DNA of 11,762 bases from Gammaproteobacteria bacterium UBA2955 (GTDB lineage Bacteria; Pseudomonadota; Gammaproteobacteria; Pseudomonadales; Azotimanducaceae), in assembly GCA_002348825.1 (NCBI GenBank), contig DEBN01000118.1, positions 43,148 to 54,909 of the forward strand, read 5' to 3'. The translations under genes and the position numbers were made by a program. Each line of letters opens with the position of its first letter. Position 1 is the first letter of the stretch. Positions 6,353-11,762 of this stretch are shown one piece after another. Under the pieces are notes generated by a model. That model ran no database searches. It was not told where the DNA came from and worked only from the letters and a program-made list of their open reading frames with translations.

Positions 6353-6730
6353 TTAGCCCAATGGGTGCAATGCACAAATTTTGTTGCCCGATGGATCGCG
6401 CAAGTAGGCCAAGTAAAGGGGGTTGGGCCCGTCCCGTTCGCCCGGCGGGTCTTCGCAGGTTATACCACCATTGGCTAGTCCGGCGGCGTGCCAGGCGTCG
6501 GCTGCTGCTGGGCTTGCAGCATAAAAGCCGATAGTGCTGCCGTTGCCATGACTTGCTGCGCTGCCGTCGATGGGTGTGGATATGGCGAATACGCCAGTGT
6601 CGGTGCGGTAGAAGCACCGACCCTTAGGGTCGATTTCGCCGGGGGCGACTCCCAAAGCGCCAAGCACTGCATCGTAAAATTGCTTTGCGACGTCGATGTT
6701 ATCGGCACCTACCATGATATGACTGAACAT
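6353..6730 (-). CDS. VOC-family (glyoxalase/bleomycin-resistance fold) protein
   Basis: The 125-residue cytoplasmic protein has two beta-alpha-beta-beta-beta modules, at about residues 1-52 and 65-125, as in the vicinal oxygen chelate superfamily. Visible marks are FSHIMVGADNIDVAKQFYDA at the N-terminus and the closing YLAYLRDPSGNKICALH, a typical VOC end strand. The usual metal-binding Glu at the end strand appears as Cys in GNKICA, as in one common VOC subgroup. The reaction cannot be told from sequence; family members are lyases, isomerases, dioxygenases or binding proteins. The start is supported by AGAGGGAAG (reverse strand, 6736-6744), five bases before the ATG. It is the first gene of the minus-strand pair with DUF3604 and is divergent from the iorAB-like genes. 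Confidence 0.88.
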   Translation of the reverse strand: MFSHIMVGADNIDVAKQFYDAVLGALGVAPGEIDPKGRCFYRTDTGVFAISTPIDGSAASHGNGSTIGFYAASPAAADAWHAAGLANGGITCEDPPGERDGPNPLYLAYLRDPSGNKICALHPLG

Positions 6731-6803
6731 AATGTCTTCCCTCTAATTGTGGCCGAGACTATACCGCCTTTTCGCCTAATTGATTGGGTCCTTTTCGAGC
6801 GCG

Positions 6804-6833
6804 TTGCTGGGACTCTTACCGGTGTGCGATAGT
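6804..6833 (+). promoter_or_regulatory. Possible promoter for the molybdenum hydroxylase genes
   Basis: TTGCTG (6804-6809) and GATAGT (6828-6833) lie 18 bp apart in the 132-bp divergent region, 29 bases before the ATG at 6863. This is a pattern match only. On the opposite strand a TATAGT (6763-6758) could be a -10 box for the VOC gene, but I see no good -35 box for it. Confidence 0.35.
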
Positions 6834-6847
6834 CTGCGCATAGTTTA

Positions 6848-6854
6848 AAGGTGG
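6848..6854 (+). promoter_or_regulatory. Ribosome binding site that fixes the small-subunit start
   Basis: AAGGTGG sits 8 bases before the ATG at 6863. It overlaps the alternative GTG at 6851, which therefore cannot be the start if this site is used. Confidence 0.7.
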
Positions 6855-6862
6855 AACTGCAT

Positions 6863-7342
6863 ATGCCTAAGTTTTCTATCACCGTAAATGGCGCTGATGC
6901 GCAGGTGGATGCGCCGGACGATATGCCCTTGCTGTGGGCATTACGCGATCTAATGGGTTTAACCGGGAGTAAATACGGTTGTGGTATCGGGCAATGCGGC
7001 GCATGCACAGTGCACTTAAATGGCGCGCCGGTACGCAGTTGTTTATTGCCCGTCGGCCAGGTGTCTGGGCAAGCCATCACCACTATTGAGGGCCTGGCTG
7101 ATGGCGATGCGTTGCACGCGTTGCAGCAGGCGTGGATCGAAAAAGATGTGGCTCAGTGTGGCTATTGTCAGTCGGGACAGATTATGTCGGCTGCCGCTTT
7201 ACTACAAAGTAATCCCGAGCCCACGGATGCGGATATTGATGCCGCTATGGCAGGTAACTACTGCCGATGTGGCACCTACATCCGTATTCGTGAAGCGATT
7301 CACGCGGCAGCTATGAGCGTCGACGCGGCGGCGGCGAAATGA
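6863..7342 (+). CDS. iorA: [2Fe-2S] small subunit of an IorAB-type molybdenum hydroxylase
   Basis: This 159-residue subunit carries electrons from the molybdenum site. All eight cluster cysteines of the xanthine dehydrogenase family are present. The N-terminal plant-ferredoxin-type cluster uses Cys40, Cys45, Cys48 and Cys60 ([18 protein letters not shown]). The C-terminal cluster uses Cys99, Cys102, Cys134 and Cys136 ([10 protein letters not shown] and NYCRCGTY). Length and layout match isoquinoline 1-oxidoreductase alpha and related small subunits. ATG at 6863 is preferred over GTG at 6851 because of the ribosome site at 6848-6854. It has no signal peptide and is expected to leave the cytoplasm bound to the large subunit. 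The stop overlaps the next start by 4 bp (ATGA). The gene symbol reflects family resemblance; substrate is not known. Confidence 0.88.
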   Translation: MPKFSITVNGADAQVDAPDDMPLLWALRDLMGLTGSKYGCGIGQCGACTVHLNGAPVRSCLLPVGQVSGQAITTIEGLADGDALHALQQAWIEKDVAQCGYCQSGQIMSAAALLQSNPEPTDADIDAAMAGNYCRCGTYIRIREAIHAAAMSVDAAAAK

Positions 7343-9585
7343 GCGCCCTTATCGATCCGAGGCGTGTGCTTGACGCCCCTCTGGTTTCTTCAGAGCAAAC
7401 TACACGCAGAGATTTTTTGAAAATTTCCGGCGTTATGGGGGGCGGTTTGATGCTCGCGGCTGCGGTGCCGGGATGGACGCAAACGACGCCGCAATTGGTA
7501 GGCGGCGGCGACTTAAACGCCTACGTGCAGATCAAGCCGGATGGCAGCATTGTGATTTATAGCGGCTCGCCGGAGATGGGGCAGGGTATAGCGACATCAC
7601 TGCCGATGATCGTCGCGGAGGAAATGGGCGCGGACTGGGCTGATGTAGTTGTTCAGCAGACGCCTGAGGTAAATACCGAGCGCTATGGCCGTCAATCCAC
7701 AGGCGGTTCTTATACGGTTTATCTCAATTGGCAATTGATGCGTGAGATGGGCGCCAGTGCGCGCGAAATGCTCATAAGTGCAGCAGCCATTGTTATGGAA
7801 CTGCCACGCGATGAACTGCAAGCTGAAGACAGCCGGGTTCGTCACCTGTTTAGTAATCGTTCTCGCAGCTTTGCCGAGTTGGCCTCGCTGGCTCAAGATC
7901 AACCCATCCCGGCAAAAGCCGATTTAGTGTTTCGGGCGCGTGAGGATTACCGGATTATCGGAACCTCCAAGAGCCAGGTCGACTCGTTTGACATCGTCAC
8001 GGGTCAGGGCGATTTCGGTATCGATACTCGGGTGCCGAATATGCTTTATGGCAGTTACACGAAGTGCCCCGCGGTGGGCGGCAAAATTGTCGAAGCAAAT
8101 ATCGAAGACATCAAAACCCTTCCTGGTGTGGTGGATGCCTACATTGTCAGAGGTAATGGTAATGTGCGTGAACTGTTAGACGGTGTGGGCATTGTCGGTA
8201 CCAGTACATGGGCGGTATTTACGGCGCGAAAGGCGTTACAGATCCGCTGGGACGAGTCGCAGGCGTCAAAAGACAGTTGGACCGATTTCGCCGAATTTGC
8301 TGAAAAACAGGGTGATACCGGAGCGGCGGTGCTGTTTGAGCAAGGCGATGTTGATACGGCGCTGCAAGACCCGAGTAATACGGTGATTAGCAGCTTTTAC
8401 GAATACCCCTATCTTACCCACCTGTGCCTTGAACCTATGAACTGCACCGCGCATTTCCAGCCTGGCAAAGCCGGCGTTAAAGATCATCTAGAAATGTGGT
8501 TGCCGACTCAGAGCGGACCGGGTTTTAAGACCTTGGCGCAACAGCGTTACGGTCTCGATGCAGATCAGCTCAGCATTCATGTCAAACGTATGGGCGGCAG
8601 TTTTGGTCGTCGCACTTCTGGAGAGTACATGTGCGAGGCGATCGAGTTATCTAAACTGAGCGGGCGACCGGTGAAACTCACGTGGTCGCGAGAGGACAGC
8701 ATGCGCCACGACTATTTTCGCGAGGGCGGTTTCTGTCGCTTGCGCGGCGCGATGACGGCTGACGGTAAGCTGGCGGCTTGGGAGGAACATACCATCGGTA
8801 CTGCCGTGGGTTCGGAGCCGTCGCGCTGGACTGGGGTCCGGGCCGGATCTTTTCCGCTTGCCACCAGCGCCCATGCGCGGGGGTCGCTCACCACTTTCCG
8901 TATGGACACACCGTCTGGCCCGTGGCGGGCGCCATTCTCAAACACCCACGCCTTTGTGTCCCAGTGCTTTATCCATGAGCTGGCGGAGGCCGCCGGGCGT
9001 GACCACGTTGAACTATTGATTGAAATGATGGGGGAGCCGCGCTGGCTCGAGCCGGGTAACTTTCGTGCGATGAATACAGGTCGGGCTGTGGGGGTAATAA
9101 AGCTCGCCGCAGAAAAAGGCGGTTGGGGTCGTCCGATGCCTGCGGGTCGCGGTTTAGGTATTGCGTTTTACTTTTGTCATGCCGCTCACGTGGCTGAATT
9201 GGCGGAGGTCAGCGTCGATGATGAGGGTAAAGTTACCGTTCATAAGGTGACCGCTGCTGTTGACGTAGGGCCGATCATTAATCGCAGCGGCGCATTGAAT
9301 CAGGTTCAGGGGTCGATCATCGACGGCTATAGCGCAATGGCAGGTCAAAAGATCACGATGGAAAACGGGCGGATTCAGCAGACCAATCTGGATCAGTACC
9401 CAGTGCTGAGAATCGATGCGGCGCCACAGGTGGACGTGCATTTTATCGAGAGTGATTTTGATCCAACCGGCCTTGGCGAGCCCGGGCTGCCGCCCTTGGC
9501 GCCGGCAGTCGCGAATGCGATGTTCGTCGCAACAGGGCGTCGCGTGCGTGCTATGCCTTTATTTGATCAGGGATTTAGTGTGTAA
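7339..9585 (+). CDS. iorB: Molybdopterin-binding large subunit of an IorAB-type hydroxylase
   Basis: The 748-residue subunit holds the molybdenum cofactor (probably the cytosine dinucleotide form) and hydroxylates an N-heterocycle or aldehyde-type substrate. A Tat signal lies at residues 22-45: TRRDFLKIS with Arg23-Arg24, then a hydrophobic stretch. Family motifs include [18 protein letters not shown] at about 74-91, [13 protein letters not shown] around residue 420, [14 protein letters not shown] near residue 660, and the catalytic Glu714 in [13 protein letters not shown]. The length is normal for IorB-type proteins. It overlaps iorA by 4 bp, so the subunits are coupled. No FAD subunit, cytochrome c partner or XdhC-like maturation gene follows: the convergent coq7 stop lies 2 bp downstream. 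Electron acceptor and maturation factors must be elsewhere. Substrate is not predictable from sequence. Confidence 0.88.
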   Translation: MSALIDPRRVLDAPLVSSEQTTRRDFLKISGVMGGGLMLAAAVPGWTQTTPQLVGGGDLNAYVQIKPDGSIVIYSGSPEMGQGIATSLPMIVAEEMGADWADVVVQQTPEVNTERYGRQSTGGSYTVYLNWQLMREMGASAREMLISAAAIVMELPRDELQAEDSRVRHLFSNRSRSFAELASLAQDQPIPAKADLVFRAREDYRIIGTSKSQVDSFDIVTGQGDFGIDTRVPNMLYGSYTKCPAVGGKIVEANIEDIKTLPGVVDAYIVRGNGNVRELLDGVGIVGTSTWAVFTARKALQIRWDESQASKDSWTDFAEFAEKQGDTGAAVLFEQGDVDTALQDPSNTVISSFYEYPYLTHLCLEPMNCTAHFQPGKAGVKDHLEMWLPTQSGPGFKTLAQQRYGLDADQLSIHVKRMGGSFGRRTSGEYMCEAIELSKLSGRPVKLTWSREDSMRHDYFREGGFCRLRGAMTADGKLAAWEEHTIGTAVGSEPSRWTGVRAGSFPLATSAHARGSLTTFRMDTPSGPWRAPFSNTHAFVSQCFIHELAEAAGRDHVELLIEMMGEPRWLEPGNFRAMNTGRAVGVIKLAAEKGGWGRPMPAGRGLGIAFYFCHAAHVAELAEVSVDDEGKVTVHKVTAAVDVGPIINRSGALNQVQGSIIDGYSAMAGQKITMENGRIQQTNLDQYPVLRIDAAPQVDVHFIESDFDPTGLGEPGLPPLAPAVANAMFVATGRRVRAMPLFDQGFSV

Positions 9586-9587
9586 GT

Positions 9588-10127
9588 CTAAAAACGTCTG
9601 GCAAGTTGCACCGCTAAGCGCGAGCCAGTGCCTACTAACCACTCCCAAAACGGATAATTTTTCCCAGCGTGCATGGCGGAGTCGGCCTCATCGCGGTGTT
9701 CCGCTTCCTCGTCACAAAATCTCTGCAGAAGGCCGCGAAGAGGCTCCGGGAAGAGACTCAATTGTTGCTGGTAGTGCTGGACCACGAAGGTTTCCACAGC
9801 TCTTACCGTGGCATAGGTGAAAGCAGCGCCGATGAGCGCAGAAAAAGCGCCCAGCGACCAGCCGGCTGCGCGCCAGACCGATATCAACTTGGTGCGATGT
9901 TGTTTCGGCGTCAACTGTTCTAGGGCGGTTAGATGGATCTGCTCGGTATGCAGATGTTCGTGGGCGAACGCTCGCAACTTCGGCGAGCGGCTGACGGCAA
10001 GAACGCCTTTGTAAATGTAGACGGCCCCAGTTTCGCCGGCATGGTCGGAGCGTAATTCCGCTATGGCGGGATCGTTGAGTGTACGCACACTGTTCATGCA
10101 CGATGCCGTGAGTTCAGTAACGTTCAT
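9588..10127 (-). CDS. coq7: Coq7-type demethoxyubiquinone hydroxylase
   Basis: This 179-residue di-iron monooxygenase is expected to hydroxylate C6 of the demethoxyubiquinone ring, the penultimate step of ubiquinone synthesis, at the inner membrane face. The six iron ligands of Coq7 are visible: Glu32 (DHAGETGAV), Glu62 and His65 (TEQIH), Glu112 (VETFVVQH), Glu141 and His144 (EEAEH). Spacing closely follows COQ7. The hydrophobic segment at about 87-108 would insert into the membrane. At 179 residues it resembles the short COQ7 form of eukaryotes and alphaproteobacteria rather than the roughly 215-residue Pseudomonas protein. The start overlaps the photolyase stop by 4 bp (ATGA), so translation is coupled. 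The gene ends 2 bp from the convergent iorB-like stop. Confidence 0.88.
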   Translation of the reverse strand: MNVTELTASCMNSVRTLNDPAIAELRSDHAGETGAVYIYKGVLAVSRSPKLRAFAHEHLHTEQIHLTALEQLTPKQHRTKLISVWRAAGWSLGAFSALIGAAFTYATVRAVETFVVQHYQQQLSLFPEPLRGLLQRFCDEEAEHRDEADSAMHAGKNYPFWEWLVGTGSRLAVQLARRF

Positions 10128-11605
10128 GGTTTGCGCGACTTCTTGCGACTGCCATGCTTCATCACGATATTCTGCTGATCACGTTTCCCAGCGACAGAGC
10201 CCCTTATTGCGGTAAATTTTGACCTTGCAAACCTGCTTGCTTCGGCATGATCCACAATAGGTTTTGGGTAGTCCCGGCCGATGACGCATCCGGCGGCAAT
10301 CTGCTCAAGTTCTGTTGCCATCCACGGTGTATGAATCATTGGACCGTACAAGTTAGCTAATTCCGGGACCCATTTGCGAATAAATTCGCCGTTGGGATCT
10401 TGGTCCTTAGATTGCTTGACCGGGTTATAGATACGCAGCGTATTTATACCCGTGGTGCCCGATTGCATTTGGATTTGCGGGTAATGGATGCCGGGTTCGT
10501 AGTCGGCGAATAACCGGGCCAAATGAAGGGCGGGTTTTTTCCAGTGTAGCCACAGGTCGTAGGAGGCAAACGACACCAGCATGGCGCGCATCCGGAAATT
10601 GATCCAACCAGTGGCGGAAAGGTAGCGCATGCACGCGTCGACAAAAGGGAAGCCGGTTTCGCCACGGCACCACGCGCTGAACTTCGCTTCGTCGAAATTG
10701 TTTTCTCGAAGCCCGTCACAACTGCGAGCCATATTCTCAAACTCAATATCGGGTTGGCTCTCGAATTTCTGGATGAAGTGGCAGTGCCAGTGCAGCCGAC
10801 TCTGGAAGGCGGCCAGGGCTTTTGGCCACGTGCCACGTTGTTCGGGAGGAAGCGACCTGACGTCGGACTGTCTCTGCCAGGTTTTCTGTGCGACCTGTCG
10901 CATGCTCAGTCGACCGGTGGAGAGCATTGTGCTAAGGCGCGAACAGGCCCGGGGTGCAGTGCTTGGACTGGACATGTCCAGATGGTAGCGCTGCCCGTCG
11001 TTCTCCAAAAATTCATTGAATCGCGCCTTCGAAGATTGCTGTAGCGGCAACTCTATGGGAGCGCCATTCGGCTCGGGATTCCAAGACTGCCAGTCTGTGG
11101 TGTTGTCCGCCGTCAACCACTCTCGCTGTTGCGTGGGTTCGACCATCTCTGCACTCATATGTTGCCGCCAGCGCTGGGCCCAGCCGTCTCGCTGTATTAG
11201 CCCTCTGAAAACACCAAAGTTTCGATATTCAGTGAAGCAGGTGTTATTCGCCTGACACCACTGCGAAACAACGGCGTCGCGCGAGTAGGTCCAGGCGTCA
11301 CCCGTTTCTTCGTGCGCGTGCAGGTCGTAACTGCCTAAATTTTTACGCAGCGTATTTAAGATCGTCACTGCGTCGCCAATCTGAACGGTCAATTGTGCTC
11401 CCAAGCTTTTGAGATCCTCGGCGAGTTCCAACAGGCCTTGGCGAATCAGCTGCCAGTGACGCGTGCTTGCAGAAGCCTGCTGCCAGAGCTCGGGCTCGAT
11501 GATGTAAAGGGCGAGTGTGGGTCCGCGAGCCAGCGCGGTAGTCAGCGGGACGTGATCCCGAACCCTAAGGTCGCGTTTGAACCAAACGACTTGTCGACGT
11601 GTCAT
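10124..11605 (-). CDS. Cryptochrome/photolyase-family flavoprotein
   Basis: The 493-residue product has the N-terminal Rossmann-like photolyase domain ([13 protein letters not shown] at residues 6-18, to about 165) and the C-terminal all-helical FAD domain (about 220-470). FAD-domain landmarks are [12 protein letters not shown] at 271-282, [18 protein letters not shown] at 312-329, [15 protein letters not shown] at 332-346, [14 protein letters not shown] at 391-404 and FIRKWVPEL at 408-416. It should bind FAD and repair UV damage or sense light. Trp355 matches the middle Trp (359) of E. coli photolyase, but the FAD-proximal Trp382 is missing. ATG at 11605 is chosen because homology begins right after it; the frame stays open to an ATG at 11746 that would add 47 unrelated residues. 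The last four bases overlap coq7. Confidence 0.88.
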   Translation of the reverse strand: MTRRQVVWFKRDLRVRDHVPLTTALARGPTLALYIIEPELWQQASASTRHWQLIRQGLLELAEDLKSLGAQLTVQIGDAVTILNTLRKNLGSYDLHAHEETGDAWTYSRDAVVSQWCQANNTCFTEYRNFGVFRGLIQRDGWAQRWRQHMSAEMVEPTQQREWLTADNTTDWQSWNPEPNGAPIELPLQQSSKARFNEFLENDGQRYHLDMSSPSTAPRACSRLSTMLSTGRLSMRQVAQKTWQRQSDVRSLPPEQRGTWPKALAAFQSRLHWHCHFIQKFESQPDIEFENMARSCDGLRENNFDEAKFSAWCRGETGFPFVDACMRYLSATGWINFRMRAMLVSFASYDLWLHWKKPALHLARLFADYEPGIHYPQIQMQSGTTGINTLRIYNPVKQSKDQDPNGEFIRKWVPELANLYGPMIHTPWMATELEQIAAGCVIGRDYPKPIVDHAEASRFARSKFTAIRGSVAGKRDQQNIVMKHGSRKKSRKP

Positions 11606-11762
11606 TAAGATCTCGCAGTAGACTTGACGCGCAATTAAAAAATTGAAGTGGCCGACGTTGCGTGAAAAACGCGAGCGATAAGTAAAACTGGGGCGGGTGT
11701 CTAATTTAGAGTGAAAAAGGCGAGCATGGTCCATGCATTCGGACATACAGCAAGCCTTTAGG
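11606..11762 (-). other. Upstream region of the photolyase gene, no clear promoter
   Basis: These 157 bases precede the photolyase start. The reverse strand is open as an N-terminal extension from an ATG at 11746, but its 47 residues show no photolyase, signal-peptide or membrane features. A short inverted repeat, CAATT and AATTG around TTTT, lies at about 11634-11647. I cannot pick out a convincing -35/-10 pair. The region is expected to contain the promoter of the photolyase-coq7 operon. Confidence 0.4.

Noticed and set aside
6851..6862. GTG start for the [2Fe-2S] subunit at 6851
   Set aside because: It overlaps the AAGGTGG ribosome site that is well placed for the ATG at 6863, and the extra residues are not typical of the family.
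11606..11746. Longer photolyase with 47 extra N-terminal residues, starting at 11746
   Set aside because: The added residues show no targeting or domain features, and photolyase homology begins within a few residues of the ATG at 11605.
1..11762. Defence island, prophage, transposon or CRISPR array
   Set aside because: I saw no integrase, transposase, regularly spaced repeats, nuclease/helicase or toxin-antitoxin features; all large frames belong to recognisable metabolic, transport or envelope families, or to the one small unknown membrane protein.

Overview
The window looks like ordinary chromosome of an aerobic, probably marine gammaproteobacterium. This is inferred from gene content: a Coq7-type ubiquinone hydroxylase, a ZntR-like MerR regulator paired with an SO_0444-type metal permease, an IorAB-type molybdenum hydroxylase, a CIA30-family protein, a cryptochrome/photolyase and a lipoprotein with cadherin-like repeats. 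Genes are tightly packed. I see no tRNA, rRNA, CRISPR array, insertion sequence, integrase or other sign of mobility. No sequence search was run, so all family names rest on motif recognition.

Layout, left to right. (1) 13-885, plus strand: a Trp-rich four-helix membrane protein, possibly running in from beyond the left edge, then a DDN-type (deazaflavin-dependent nitroreductase fold) protein. A hairpin plus T-run follows at about 980-1003. (2) 1055-2743, plus strand: a lipoprotein with two cadherin-like repeats and a C-terminal cupredoxin-like domain, then an exported CIA30-family protein. (3) 2928-4455, plus strand: a metal-efflux operon whose MerR-type promoter has a 20-bp spacer and a perfect dyad. 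It drives a ZntR-like regulator and an overlapping Cu/Zn permease. (4) 6730-4442, minus strand: a VOC-fold protein followed by an exported DUF3604/PHP-like putative metallohydrolase. (5) 6863-9585, plus strand: the [2Fe-2S] and molybdopterin subunits of an IorAB-type hydroxylase, transcribed divergently from group 4. (6) 11605-9588, minus strand: a cryptochrome/photolyase and a Coq7-type hydroxylase overlapping by 4 bp.

How the genes work together. The regulator-permease pair is the clearest functional unit: metal binding by the regulator should activate its own promoter and so raise the permease. IorA and IorB form one enzyme that probably crosses the inner membrane together on the Tat signal of IorB. 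The lipoprotein and CIA30 protein are probably co-transcribed and both act outside the cytoplasm. The photolyase and Coq7 are translationally coupled, which is an odd pairing.

I did not find a convincing wholly new multi-gene system. The best leads are the cadherin-cupredoxin lipoprotein with its CIA30 neighbour, the photolyase that lacks the FAD-proximal tryptophan, its coupling to coq7, and the apparently leaderless, self-activating metal operon.
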